Notes: a model not told the origin generated them from the letters alone. Shown: positions 27,747 to 36,504, numbered from the stretch's first letter. The stretch is DNA of 64,000 nt from Burkholderia pyrrocinia (GCF_001028665.1 NZ_CP011504.1:2480001-2544000); one strand, 5' to 3'. Numbers and translations: made by a program.

Positions 27747-28931
27747 TCAGGCCGCGAGCCAGGCTTCGGCGACGCGAACCCAGTAGCTCGCGCCGATCGC
27801 GAGAATGTCGTCGTTGAAGTCGTAGCCGGGGTTGTGCACCATGCAGCCGCCCTTGCTGCCGATCCCGTTGCCGATGAACGCATAGCAGCCGGGGCGCGCT
27901 TCGAGCATGAACGCGAAATCCTCGCTGCCCATCAGCGGCGCGGCTTCGGTCTCGACCCGCTCGGCGCCGAGCATCCGGCGCGCGATGTCGGCCGCGAACG
28001 CGGTCGGTTCCGCGTGATTGACGAGCACCGGGTAGCCGTAGTCGTAGTCGACTTCCGCGGTGACGCCGAAGCTTTCCGCCTGGCCTTTCACGAGCGCTTC
28101 GATGCGGCGCGCGAGCAGCGCGCGCACGTCGGCGTTCAGCGCGCGCACCGACAGCTTCATCACGACGGTTTCGGGAATGATGTTGAACGTCTCGCCGGCC
28201 TGCACGCTGCCGACCGTGATCACGGCCGCATGTTGCGCATCGACCTCGCGCGCGACGATCGTCTGCAGCGCGACCATGATGCTGCCCGCGGCCGACATCG
28301 GATCGCGCGCGAAGTGCGGCATCGCGCCGTGGCCGCCGACGCCGCGCAGCGTGATCGTCACGCGGTCGGCCGACGCCATCGCGGCGCCGGTGCGGAAGGC
28401 CATGTCGCCGGCCGCGCGGCCCGGCATGTTGTGGATCGCGAAGATCGCGTCGCACGGGAAGCGGTCGAACAGGCCGTCGTCCATCATCGCCTTCGCGCCG
28501 CCGAAGTTTTCCTCGGCCGGCTGGAAGATCAGGTTCAGCGTGCCGGAGAACTGGCGCGTCGCCGCGAGGTGGCGCGCCGCGCACAGCAGCATCGCGGTGT
28601 GGCCGTCGTGGCCGCACGCATGCATCTTGTTTGCGTGGCGGCTCGCGTACGGCAGGCCCGTGGCTTCCGCGAGCGGCAGCGCGTCCATATCCGCGCGCAG
28701 CCCGACGGTGCGCGTGCCTTGCCCTTCGCGCAGCACGCCGACGACGCCCGTCTTGCCGATACCGCGATGCACTTCGTAACCCCAGCCGGCGAGCAGCTCG
28801 GCGACGAGATCGCTCGTGAGCGTCTCTTCGAACGCGAGTTCGGGATGCGCATGGATGCGGCGGCGCACCTCGACGAGCTCGGGGGCGATCGCGGCGATGC
28901 CGGGGATGACGGGGTTCACGGCTTGCAGCAT
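27747..28931 (-). CDS. M20-family amidohydrolase (hippurate hydrolase / N-acyl-amino-acid hydrolase type)
   Basis: Cytoplasmic metal-dependent hydrolase of N-acylated amino acids, 394 aa. Metal and catalytic motifs include R-A-D-M-D-A-L-P, the H-A-C-G-H-D-G-H-T-A-M-L motif, F-Q-P-A-E-E with the two metal-site Glu residues, and the dimerisation-domain G-G-H-G-A-M-P. The ATG at 28931 is chosen because AGGAG lies just upstream; the frame continues 54 bp further but lacks a ribosome site. First gene of an operon with the MHS transporter and divergent from a LysR gene, the usual arrangement for an inducible uptake and hydrolysis pathway. Confidence 0.94.
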   Translation of the reverse strand: MLQAVNPVIPGIAAIAPELVEVRRRIHAHPELAFEETLTSDLVAELLAGWGYEVHRGIGKTGVVGVLREGQGTRTVGLRADMDALPLAEATGLPYASRHANKMHACGHDGHTAMLLCAARHLAATRQFSGTLNLIFQPAEENFGGAKAMMDDGLFDRFPCDAIFAIHNMPGRAAGDMAFRTGAAMASADRVTITLRGVGGHGAMPHFARDPMSAAGSIMVALQTIVAREVDAQHAAVITVGSVQAGETFNIIPETVVMKLSVRALNADVRALLARRIEALVKGQAESFGVTAEVDYDYGYPVLVNHAEPTAFAADIARRMLGAERVETEAAPLMGSEDFAFMLEARPGCYAFIGNGIGSKGGCMVHNPGYDFNDDILAIGASYWVRVAEAWLAA

Positions 28932-29113
28932 GGTGTCTCCTGTGGGGCAGGTGGGGCGTTTGACGTGCATATGACGAGACAGCATATAAATTTCTTTTGC
29001 TCACCAGAAGCTGATAAATTGCTTTGGTGCACACCACCGGTTGCCGCTCGGGAATACCCTGAACCGGCGCGCACGGCCGGGCACAGGGTTTCCACGGATC
29101 ACGCATCGCCGCC
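28932..29113. promoter_or_regulatory. Divergent promoter region between M20 operon and LysR gene
   Basis: 182 bp, with an A/T-rich core around 28975-29030 (repeated ATAAAT/GATAAATT tracts) unlike the flanking coding DNA. This is where a LysR regulator would bind to control itself and the divergent operon. No exact operator was fixed. Confidence 0.45.
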
Positions 29114-30016
29114 ATGAAATACCATCAGTTGAAAGCGTTCGTCACCGTCGCGGAAGAAGGGAGCATTCGCGCGGCCGCGCGCCGCCTGAACGTGTCGCCG
29201 GCGGCGCTGACGAAGGCGGTCAAGGAACTGGAGATCGCGCTCGGCGTGTCGCTCGTCGTGCGTACTGCGCGCGGCGTGCAGCTCACCGCATTCGGCCAGC
29301 AACTGCAGGTGCGCGCGCGGCTGATCGTCGCTGAAATGCAGCGCGCACGCGACGACATCGAGCAGGCACAGGGCGCGATGACGGGCTCCGTCTCGGCGGC
29401 GATCACGCCGGCCGCCGCTGTGACGATCCTGCCCGATGCATTTCGCGCGTTCCGGCGCCGCTTTCCGGTGGCGCGCGTGAACCTGGTCGAAGGGTTTCCG
29501 GGCGTCGCGCTGCCGCGCCTGCACGACGGCTCGCTCGATTTCGCGGTGGCCGTCGTCGTGCCCGAACTGCTGGCGGCCGAGTTCGATCATGCGGAGCTCT
29601 ATGCGAGCCGTTCGCTGATCGTCGCGCGCAACGGGCATCCGCTCGCGTCGGCCACGTCGCTCGCCGATCTCGTCGACGCCGACTGGCTGATGAACCCGTC
29701 GCCGGAAAGCTCGACGCAGGCACTGTTCAATTCGTTCGTCGCGTACGGGCTGCCGGTGCCGGCGCGCGTCGTCGAATGCCCGAGCTTCGGGCTCGCGCAT
29801 AGCCTGATGACGGGGTGCGACCTGATCGCGTCGATGCCCGAGCAACTGCTTCAGGGCGAGTGGGCACGCGATCAGTTGACGGTGCTGCCGATTCGCGAGC
29901 GTTTGCCGGCGGTGTCGGTGCAGGTCGTCACGCGCCGCGACAGCCCGCTGACGCCGGCCGCGGCGATGCTGCTGGATTGCCTGCGCGATTCGGCGCGACG
30001 CAAAGGGCTGCGGTGA
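29114..30016 (+). CDS. LysR-family regulator, probable controller of the divergent M20/MHS operon
   Basis: Transcriptional regulator, 300 aa. The N-terminal HTH (M-K-Y-H-Q-L-K-A-F-V-T-V-A-E-E-G-S-I-R-A, then A-A-L-T-K-A-V-K-E-L-E) is followed by a linker helix and a substrate-binding effector domain. N-terminal residues K-Y-H-Q-L and the A-A-L-T-K variant resemble TsaR/CynR-like LysR proteins. It is divergent from the M20 amidohydrolase and MHS transporter across a 182-bp A/T-rich region, so those genes are its likely targets. The inducer is presumably an N-acyl amino acid or its product (inference). Confidence 0.93.
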   Translation: MKYHQLKAFVTVAEEGSIRAAARRLNVSPAALTKAVKELEIALGVSLVVRTARGVQLTAFGQQLQVRARLIVAEMQRARDDIEQAQGAMTGSVSAAITPAAAVTILPDAFRAFRRRFPVARVNLVEGFPGVALPRLHDGSLDFAVAVVVPELLAAEFDHAELYASRSLIVARNGHPLASATSLADLVDADWLMNPSPESSTQALFNSFVAYGLPVPARVVECPSFGLAHSLMTGCDLIASMPEQLLQGEWARDQLTVLPIRERLPAVSVQVVTRRDSPLTPAAAMLLDCLRDSARRKGLR

Positions 30017-30225
30017 GCTGGTAGCTGCCGGCAGCGACCGTCATTGCATAGTCATCCTGACGATCTGGTGCGCAGCGCAGCGGTCGATTGAAGGGCACGA
30101 CGCTCGCTCGGCGGGCACGCAGTTCCGGCGCACGCCGCGCGAGCCGGTATCATAGCGGCCGGCCCGCCGTTCCGGCCGGCCTCCAACAACATCGCCATCC
30201 GGCATCCAGCAATCAGAGGCATCAC

Positions 30226-30546
30226 ATGACCACTGCAACCCAATTCGACAACGTATCGGTCGTCAAGCGCGCGAACGTCTATTTCGACGGCAAGTGCGTG
30301 TCGCATACCGTGCTCTTCCCGGACGGCACGCGCAAGACGCTCGGCGTGATCCTGCCGTGCGCGCTCAACTTCGGCACGGACGCGCCCGAATTGATGGAAG
30401 TGCAGGCGGGCAAGTGCCGCGTGAAGCTCGACGGCAGCAGCGAATGGCAGACCTACGGTGCCGGCGAATCGTTCTCGGTGCCGGGCAAGAGCCGCTTCGA
30501 CATCGAAGTGCTCGAGACGCTCGACTACGTCTGCAGCTACCTGTAA
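30226..30546 (+). CDS. ppnP: Pyrimidine/purine nucleoside phosphorylase PpnP (DUF1255)
   Basis: Small cytoplasmic cupin-fold enzyme, 106 aa, matching the E. coli PpnP (YaiE) length of ~94-106 aa. It phosphorolyses diverse nucleosides to base plus ribose-1-phosphate. Family-specific runs include [22 protein letters not shown], and the C-terminal [14 protein letters not shown]. The ATG at 30226 is the only sensible start. It stands alone, followed by a clear terminator at 30566. Confidence 0.95.
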   Translation: MTTATQFDNVSVVKRANVYFDGKCVSHTVLFPDGTRKTLGVILPCALNFGTDAPELMEVQAGKCRVKLDGSSEWQTYGAGESFSVPGKSRFDIEVLETLDYVCSYL

Positions 30547-30565
30547 GCGCAGGCGGCAGCAATAG

Positions 30566-30592
30566 AAAAGCCCCGCCGAAGCGGGGCTTGTC
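30566..30592. terminator. Bidirectional terminator between ppnP and 30634-30969 gene
   Basis: Perfect 9-bp stem AAGCCCCGC (30568-30576), loop CGAA, GCGGGGCTT (30581-30589), with A-rich sequence upstream (T-rich on the minus strand). It can end both the plus-strand ppnP and the convergent minus-strand gene. Confidence 0.85.
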
Positions 30593-30633
30593 GCAAGCGG
30601 ATGGCGCAAGGCTATCCGGAGCGCCTGTTTTCG

Positions 30634-30969
30634 TTACAGGCAGGCGTTGATGTCGCCGGCCGACGACGCATCGCCGCCGCGGAAACCGACCCAGGTCTTC
30701 GCGTTCGCGGCGTTGGCCGGGCGCACCACGGCGGCGGCGCCGTTCGGCGGTTGCTGACCCGGTGCATAAACGGCCATCGCGAGGCCGTTCGCGAGTTCAT
30801 ACTGCGACGTCACCTGTTGCTGCGACTTGTCGGCCCAGGTCTTGGCGATGCACTGCGCCACCTGGTCGGCGGGTTTCTGGCTTTGTCCCACGTTCTGCAG
30901 GGCAGAATCGGCTGCATGAGCAGAAAATGCCACGGTCAATGCGATGAGCGGTAAGTATTTCACGTTCAC
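30634..30969 (-). CDS. Small secreted protein of unknown function
   Basis: A 111-aa protein with a clear signal peptide (N-V-K-Y-L-P-L-I-A-L-T-V-A-F-S-A-H-A-A). The start is a GTG at 30969 behind GGGAG with good spacing. The mature part has two cysteines (V-A-Q-C-I-A-K-T-W and terminal D-I-N-A-C-L), likely a disulfide, and ends in Leu. It recalls small periplasmic proteins with conserved C-I-A-x-x-W motifs in Burkholderiales, but I do not recognise a named family. Monocistronic; the 510 bp upstream is non-coding. Confidence 0.75.
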   Translation of the reverse strand: MNVKYLPLIALTVAFSAHAADSALQNVGQSQKPADQVAQCIAKTWADKSQQQVTSQYELANGLAMAVYAPGQQPPNGAAAVVRPANAANAKTWVGFRGGDASSAGDINACL

Positions 30970-31479
30970 GTTATCTCCCTCGAGTCGTGATTGATTGAGT
31001 GGGATGCGCAGCAGTACTGCGTGCTAATGAGATCGCATTGAACAAGCACGGTTCCGGCTATTCCGAAACAAGTTGTTAACGCGCTTGCCAAGCGGCGGCT
31101 GCGGTGCTGTGCAGCTCTGCTGCGGCGCGGCATGCATCGTGTGCGGCCCGTCGATGGACGGGTGACGCGGCAACGACGTCATGCGTTGCCTGGTCGGCGC
31201 GCTGCCCGATGATGTGGTGAGGTGACGGTCGCGGCGTGCGGCATGTGTCTGCATGCCGCGCCGCGACTCTTTATCTGATTCTGATCGCGAATTGGAATGG
31301 CTGAATGTGTTGGCCCCGTCGCATGGGTACCATGATGACAAACTTTCGTCGGTTGGATTGTTAACCAACTTTAAACGCGGAAAGCGATGCGGTGCACGAG
31401 GCGCGCGCCGCATCGTGCAGCGAGGTGAGGCGCGATGATGAAGCGGTGCGCGGCCGGGGTGCCGCGCACGCTGGATGCG
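30970..31479. other. Long non-coding gap with A/T-richer segments
   Basis: 510 bp without a convincing gene on either strand. Segments near 31020-31080 and 31310-31380 are A/T-richer than the surroundings. An inverted repeat GTTGG (31352-31356) / CCAAC (31365-31369) flanks a GTTAA core. It should hold the promoter of the small secreted protein; a short RNA cannot be excluded. Confidence 0.4.
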
Positions 31480-33267
31480 TCAGCCGGCCTTGCGCGTGCC
31501 GATGTCGCGCAGGTTGGCCGGGACGATCGGGCGAAAGCGCTCGCGCTTGTGTTCGTCGTCGAAATGCTGGAGCGCGGGCTTGATCAGGTCGCTGCGCGAT
31601 ACGATTCCCGTGATGCGCAGCGATTGCGTGTCGTCGACGACGGGCAGGCGTTCGAGGCCGAGCATCGCGAGTCGCGATGCGACGACGCGGCACGTTTCGT
31701 GCGCAAGCGCGACGGTGGGCGCACGGTTGGCGAACGCGCCCGAGATCGGCGTGTCTGGCGCTGCATGTGCGCGCTGCGCGTCGAGCGTCGCGCGATCGAC
31801 GAGGCCGAGCAGGCGACCGTTCTGCACGACCGGATACGCGCGATGCGTCTGCTTCGCGCCGAAGTACTGCGTCTCGACGGCATCGAGCGTCGACGCGCCG
31901 TCGATCGCGACGAGCCGGTCGGCGGACGTCATCACTTCGCCGATGTCATGCCGCTCGAGCGGATCGACGCCGTATTCGCGGTAGATGTGATAGCCGCGGC
32001 GCGCGATCTTTTCCGTCATGATCGAGCGCTTCATCACGATGGTCGCGAAGCCGTGCGCGACGAGCGTCGCTGCAAGCAACGGCAGCAGCGCGTTGGCGTC
32101 GTGCGTGAGGCCGAACGCGAACACGATCGCGGTCAGCGGGGCGCCGAGCGTCGCGCCGAGCGTCGCGGCCATGCACACGAGCGGCCACAGCGCCGGATCG
32201 CCGCCCGGCAGCACCGGCGACAGCACGGTGCCGAGACCGGCGCCGAGCATCAGCAGCGGGGCGAGCACACCACCCGACGTACCCGAACCGAGCGCGATCA
32301 CCCACATCACGGCCTTCACGAGCAGCAGCGCGAGCGCGATCTTCAGCGCGATGTGCTGGTGGAGGAGGTCGCCGATCACGTCGTAGCCGACGCCGAGCGC
32401 GCGCGGTTCGAGCCAGCCGCCGACCCCGATCACGATCGCGCCGAGCGCGGGCCACCACATCCAGTGCACGGGCAGCTTCGCGAAGGTGTCCTCGACGCGG
32501 TACAGCGCAGCCGACAGGCCGCAGGCGAGCATGCCCGACAGCAGGCCCGCGACGATGCACGACAGCAGCGCGACTGGCGTCGGCGCGGCGGTGGCGAGCG
32601 GAAACAGCGGATCGGCGCCGAAGAACAGCGCGCGTGCGAAACCGGCGACCGCGCATGCGAGCGCGACCGGCAGGAAACTGCGCGGACGCCATTCGAACAG
32701 CAGCAGTTCGACCGCGAGCAGCACCGCGGCGACCGGCGTGCCGAACACGGCCGTCATGCCGGCGGCCGCCCCGGCGACGAGCAGCGTCTTGCGCTCGGCG
32801 GCGGTCACGTGCACGCACTGCGCGATCAGCGAGCCGAGTGCGCCGCCCGTCATGATGATCGGGCCTTCGGCGCCGAACGGGCCGCCGCTGCCGATCACGA
32901 CGCCGGACGACAGCGGCTTGAGGATCGCGACTTTCGGCGACATGCGGCTCTTGCCGAACAGGATCGCCTCGATCGCTTCGGGAATGCCGTGGCCGCGGAT
33001 TTTTTCCGAACCGAAGCGCGCCATCATCCCGACGATCAGCCCGCCGATCACCGGTACGACGATCACCCATGCGCCGAGCGTGTGGTTCGCCGGAGAGCGG
33101 TCGGCGAACGAGAACTGCTGGAAGAAGAACAGGTTCGTGAACAGGTGGATCAGGCTCAACAGCACGAACGCGGCAAGCGTGCTGAGCAGGCCGATCCCGG
33201 CGGCAAGCAACGCGATCCTGGGCAGGCGTTCGTTGGTCGAGAAATCGCGTTTGTGCGGTGCGTTCAT
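31480..33267 (-). CDS. ClC-family chloride/anion channel or antiporter with C-terminal CBS domains
   Basis: Inner-membrane anion transporter, 595 aa: a ClC core of about 430 aa followed by a pair of CBS domains (residues about 460-590) that in this family bind nucleotides and gate transport. Selectivity motifs are present but variant: G-H-G-I-P at residues 92-96 (canonical GSGIP) and G-A-E-G-P at 132-136 (canonical GREGP, gating Glu kept). The third motif appears as G-G-V-L-A-P. The ATG at 33267 lies 20 bp after the marR stop, so the two genes are an operon under the MarR operator at 33741. The ion carried may not be chloride given the Ser-to-His change. Confidence 0.93.
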   Translation of the reverse strand: MNAPHKRDFSTNERLPRIALLAAGIGLLSTLAAFVLLSLIHLFTNLFFFQQFSFADRSPANHTLGAWVIVVPVIGGLIVGMMARFGSEKIRGHGIPEAIEAILFGKSRMSPKVAILKPLSSGVVIGSGGPFGAEGPIIMTGGALGSLIAQCVHVTAAERKTLLVAGAAAGMTAVFGTPVAAVLLAVELLLFEWRPRSFLPVALACAVAGFARALFFGADPLFPLATAAPTPVALLSCIVAGLLSGMLACGLSAALYRVEDTFAKLPVHWMWWPALGAIVIGVGGWLEPRALGVGYDVIGDLLHQHIALKIALALLLVKAVMWVIALGSGTSGGVLAPLLMLGAGLGTVLSPVLPGGDPALWPLVCMAATLGATLGAPLTAIVFAFGLTHDANALLPLLAATLVAHGFATIVMKRSIMTEKIARRGYHIYREYGVDPLERHDIGEVMTSADRLVAIDGASTLDAVETQYFGAKQTHRAYPVVQNGRLLGLVDRATLDAQRAHAAPDTPISGAFANRAPTVALAHETCRVVASRLAMLGLERLPVVDDTQSLRITGIVSRSDLIKPALQHFDDEHKRERFRPIVPANLRDIGTRKAG

Positions 33268-33287
33268 CGGAGTGGCAACAGTAAGGG

Positions 33288-33701
33288 TCAGTAATCGATC
33301 TGGGGAACCTGGAACGTGCCCTTGAGCGACTTCAGCTCGGCGCGATGCATCGCCGCGAGGCGTGCGAGCAGTGTCTCGCCGGCTTGCTCGAGGTGGACCT
33401 CGACCTGCCGGCGGTCCGCGTCGCTCGTCTTGCGCTTCACGAGCCCGAGCGCTTCGCAGCGCGTCACCAGCGCGACGACACCGTGATGCTGCGCCTGCAG
33501 GCGTTCCGCGAGCTCGCCGACGGTTGCCCATTCGCGATGCGGATAACCCTTGATGTGCAGCAGCAGCAGGTATTGCAGCGGCGTCACGCCTTCGCTTTGC
33601 GCGGCGCGTTCGGAAAAGCGCTCGAAGCGGCGCATCTGGTAGCGGAACTCGGACAGTTGCTGGAAATCGCTTTTGTTCAGCGCGCGTCGGGTATCGTTCA
33701 T
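33288..33701 (-). CDS. MarR-family transcriptional regulator
   Basis: Dimeric winged-helix repressor, 137 aa, the usual MarR length. The DNA-binding core (T-P-L-Q-Y-L-L-L-L-H-I-K-G, then T-V-G-E-L-A-E-R-L-Q-A-Q-H-H-G-V-V-A-L-V-T-R, and wing D-A-D-R-R-Q-V-E-V) is clear. It is the first gene of an operon with the ClC channel. The 15-bp operator-like site found in its own promoter recurs upstream of the HPP/CBS gene at 35051, so it probably represses both units and itself. The ligand is unknown. Confidence 0.94.
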   Translation of the reverse strand: MNDTRRALNKSDFQQLSEFRYQMRRFERFSERAAQSEGVTPLQYLLLLHIKGYPHREWATVGELAERLQAQHHGVVALVTRCEALGLVKRKTSDADRRQVEVHLEQAGETLLARLAAMHRAELKSLKGTFQVPQIDY

Positions 33702-33735
33702 CGAGATCGGTCGGACAGTCGGTTTCGGAAACGGC

Positions 33736-33760
33736 TAATGTATCACAACATGATATAAAT
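33736..33760. promoter_or_regulatory. MarR operator candidate in the marR-clc promoter
   Basis: TATCACAACATGATA at 33741-33755: 5-bp arms TATCA/TGATA around CAACA. It lies 40 bp before the marR start in an A/T-rich patch with possible -10 elements. It matches the site at 35051-35065 in 14 of 15 positions, read on the opposite strand. Confidence 0.6.
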
Positions 33761-33817
33761 GAGCGAATTGAGGCGGAATGAATGCATTCCGCGTGGCGTC
33801 GGCGCGTTGCGCTTGCG

Positions 33818-34993
33818 TTAAGCGGCCTCGAGCATCTGCGTCTGCCGGTAGAGGCCCGTGACCAGATCCGTCTGCGTAATGATTCCCACGAGCCGCCGCG
33901 ACGCATCGACAACCGGAATGTGGTGGTGGCCCGAATGCGTGAACAGCGGCACGAGCGCCGTGATCGGCATCGTTTCCGGCACGAACGCGACGTCGCGTGT
34001 CATCACCGACGCGACGCTCGCGGGCTGGCCGCCGAACGATTGCGGCAGCCGCGCGGACAGGCGTTGCCACAGCGGGGTCGGGCGGCGCAACTGGCGCGTG
34101 AGGTCGGCGCGCGTGACGATGCCGGCCAGGCGGCCTTCGCCGTCGACGACGGGCAGCGCCTTCACGCGGTGGCGGTCGAGCAGCGTGAGCGCGGCCGTCA
34201 CCGACGTCGACGGCGCGACCTCGATCGCATTCTTCGTCATCAGGTCGGCGCACCTGAGCTGGCCGAACGTGCGCGTATAGGCCTGCATCTCGGTTTCGCG
34301 CAACAGCGTTTCGAGATCGTCCGGATCGACGTCGAGCCATTCGCTGCGGCGCTTCAGCACCGCGTCGAGGTCGCCGCGCGTGAAGCCGCCGCGCGCCGGT
34401 GCGGCGCCGCCTGCCTGCGGTTTCGCTTCGGGGCGCACGCCGCCGTGCGGATAGCGGTGCCCGGTCAGCGCGTGATACGCGAGCGCGGCCGACAGCAGGA
34501 TCGCCGATTGCAGTGCGATCGGCTCCAGCACGAAACTGAATCCGAGCGAATGGATTGCCGGGCCGCCGACCACGGCCGTGAGCGCGACGGCGCCCGACGG
34601 CGGGTGCACGCAGCGCAGCGCGAACATGCCGCCGATCGCGCATGCGATCGCGACCGCGGCGGCCGTGATCGGATCGGCGATCCAATGCGCGCACGCGACA
34701 CCGACCGTCGCCGCGACGAGATTGCCGCCGATGATCGACCACGGCTGCGCGAGCGGACTCGCCGGCACCGCGAACAGCAGCACGGCCGACGCCCCCATCG
34801 GCGCGACGAGCAGCGGCACGAGGCCCGGCACGCCGGGCAGCCACCGCATCGTGACGCCGACCGTCGCGATGCCGACGAGCGCGCCCGTGCACGAACGCAG
34901 GCGCTCGCGCCAGCCGAGCGACATCGGATGGGGAAGGAAGCTGTGCAGCCATTGGCGCAACGTGCGGCGCGACGACGGGGAGCCTGACGACAT
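33818..34993 (-). CDS. HPP-family membrane protein with tandem CBS domains
   Basis: 391-aa integral membrane protein. The N-terminal half has about five hydrophobic segments and the HPP signature (C-V-H-P-P-S-G-A-V-A-L) of a family linked in plants and cyanobacteria to nitrite transport into plastids; the C-terminal half carries two CBS motifs (C-A-D-L-M-T-K-N-A-I-E-V...I-V-T-R-A-D-L and V-M-T-R-D-V-A-F-V...I-I-T-Q-T-D-L) that sense adenine nucleotides. It starts at the ATG at 34993 and is preceded by a TATAAT -10 overlapped by the shared MarR site. Co-control with a CBS-containing ClC channel suggests a joint ion or anion role (inference). Confidence 0.9.
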   Translation of the reverse strand: MSSGSPSSRRTLRQWLHSFLPHPMSLGWRERLRSCTGALVGIATVGVTMRWLPGVPGLVPLLVAPMGASAVLLFAVPASPLAQPWSIIGGNLVAATVGVACAHWIADPITAAAVAIACAIGGMFALRCVHPPSGAVALTAVVGGPAIHSLGFSFVLEPIALQSAILLSAALAYHALTGHRYPHGGVRPEAKPQAGGAAPARGGFTRGDLDAVLKRRSEWLDVDPDDLETLLRETEMQAYTRTFGQLRCADLMTKNAIEVAPSTSVTAALTLLDRHRVKALPVVDGEGRLAGIVTRADLTRQLRRPTPLWQRLSARLPQSFGGQPASVASVMTRDVAFVPETMPITALVPLFTHSGHHHIPVVDASRRLVGIITQTDLVTGLYRQTQMLEAA

Positions 34994-35046
34994 GGACGGT
35001 AAGCAGTAAGAATGACGGCGCGGATGCGCGCGGCGACAAGGGTGGA

Positions 35047-35065
35047 ATTATATCGTGTTGTGATA
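35047..35065 (-). promoter_or_regulatory. HPP/CBS gene promoter with overlapping MarR operator
   Basis: On the minus strand TATCACAACACGATA (35051-35065) runs directly into TATAAT (35047-35052), a perfect -10. The site is the second copy of the operator at 33741-33755. Binding here would block RNA polymerase, so the regulator should act as a repressor. The rest of the 34994-35355 gap holds no gene. Confidence 0.65.
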
Positions 35066-35355
35066 CAAATTGTCGCGCTGCATCAGGCCGTTGCACGCGC
35101 ACGGCGCACACGCCTTGCAAAAGCCTTTCATCCGATGAAAGCTTGGGCGCCGGGCGATAGCGCAAATTCGTCTGCGGCGGCGTACAATTCCGGCCACTGA
35201 ATCCCCGATATGCCAGAACCACGTACGCGATGCCCGCTCTCCCGCCTTTCCCCCGGCACGGTGATCGATTCGACGTGGTTCGCGGCTGCGTTCCGTTCCC
35301 CATCTGACGCGAGCGCCGCCGACGCCTCCCCACTGACTCTCCCCAAGCCAATCCA

Positions 35356-36324
35356 ATGGACATGCTCGAAAACATGCGCCTGTTCGTGCGCGTTGTCGAA
35401 GCCGGCAGTTTTACTGCGGTCGCGAAGGAAATCGACGCGACCACCGCGCAGGTATCGCGCGCGGTATCGAACCTCGAAGCGCACGTACAGACGCGCCTGC
35501 TGCATCGCACGACGCGCCATCTCGGCCTCACCGAAAGCGGCGAACGCTATTTCGAGCGCGCGAAATCGATCCTCGCGGAAATCGACTACGCGAACGCGGA
35601 GGCGCGCAACGCGCTGTTGCGGCCGAGCGGCAAGATGCGCATCCATGCGATGACGGGGCTCGGGCAGAGTCATGTCGTGTCGTCGATCGTCCGTTACCAG
35701 GAGGACAACCCGGACGTGTCGGTCGAGCTGACGCTCGCGCAGCGGATGCCGAATCTCGTCGAGGAAGGCTACGACGTGTCGATCGTGACGGCGTCGCAGC
35801 TGCCCGATTCGGGCTATGTCGCGCAGACCTGCGGTACGAGCTGCAGCGTGCTCGTCGCGTCGCGCGAATACCTGGCGCGGCACGGCACGCCGCAGACGCC
35901 CGACGATTTGCCGAACCACGTGTGCCTGCGCCTCGATACGCCTGCATCGCCGGCCGGCGAATGGCGGCTCGAGCGCAATGACGGCGAGGAGGCCGTCTAC
36001 GCGCTGCAGCCGGCGCCGTTCCAGGTCAACGTACCGGACGCGCTGTGCGTCGCGGTGCGCGCCGGGCGCGGGATCGCGTGCGTCGCGTTGTATACGGTGC
36101 TCGACGACATTCGCGAAGGGCGGCTGATCCGCGTGCTGCCCGAGTACCGGTTGCAGACGGTGAGCGTGTATGCGGTCTACGCGACGCGCCGTTATCTCGA
36201 CGCGAAGATCCGCACGTTCCTCGACCACCTGCGCACGACGCTCACGCCTGCGCTGGAGAACGACCTGCGCGAACTCGACCGGTTGACGGTCGAGCAGATG
36301 CCGGGCGGCCGCAAACGCGCGTGA
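35356..36324 (+). CDS. LysR-family transcriptional regulator
   Basis: 322-aa regulator with the N-terminal HTH M-R-L-F-V-R-V-V-E-A-G-S-F-T-A-V-A and T-T-A-Q-V-S-R-A-V-S-N-L-E, a linker helix, and an effector domain. The R-L-L-H-R-T-T-R-H-L-G-L-T-E-S-G segment is typical of the large DmlR/PecT-like LysR subgroup common in Burkholderia. No divergent target gene of evident function adjoins it: upstream lies the HPP/CBS unit (360 bp away, divergent) and downstream another LysR gene. Target and effector unknown. Confidence 0.93.
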   Translation: MDMLENMRLFVRVVEAGSFTAVAKEIDATTAQVSRAVSNLEAHVQTRLLHRTTRHLGLTESGERYFERAKSILAEIDYANAEARNALLRPSGKMRIHAMTGLGQSHVVSSIVRYQEDNPDVSVELTLAQRMPNLVEEGYDVSIVTASQLPDSGYVAQTCGTSCSVLVASREYLARHGTPQTPDDLPNHVCLRLDTPASPAGEWRLERNDGEEAVYALQPAPFQVNVPDALCVAVRAGRGIACVALYTVLDDIREGRLIRVLPEYRLQTVSVYAVYATRRYLDAKIRTFLDHLRTTLTPALENDLRELDRLTVEQMPGGRKRA

Positions 36325-36453
36325 CGGCACGGGCGGACGTGTGCAGCCGGAACCACGTGCGCCATCGCGATGCTCATGCGCCCGGCGGCGCGATGCGAAT
36401 CCGCTCGAAGCAGCCCGCGCGCCATATATAAGGTGCAACCGAGCATGGAAATC

Positions 36454-36495
36454 GTATCGATATCGGTCTAACCTCGAAACACCCTCGATCGATAC
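36454..36495. promoter_or_regulatory. Inverted repeat upstream of the 36505 LysR gene
   Basis: GTATCGAT (36454-36461) and ATCGATAC (36488-36495) form a perfect 8-bp inverted repeat 26 bp apart, the second arm ending 9 bp before the ATG. The arrangement is suitable for autoregulation by the LysR protein. The area is A/T-rich (CCATATATAAGG at 36422-36433). Confidence 0.4.
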
Positions 36496-36504
36496 AAAAT
36501 CTGG

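Noticed and set aside
28950..29040. A specific LysR T-N11-A operator
   Set aside because: The A/T-rich stretch contains several possible pairs; none stands out enough to name.
25704..29117. A plus-strand open frame of over 1100 codons opposite the MHS/M20 genes
   Set aside because: Antisense to two convincing genes; composition is Arg/His/Glu-rich as expected from the reverse frame of GC-rich coding DNA, with no motif.
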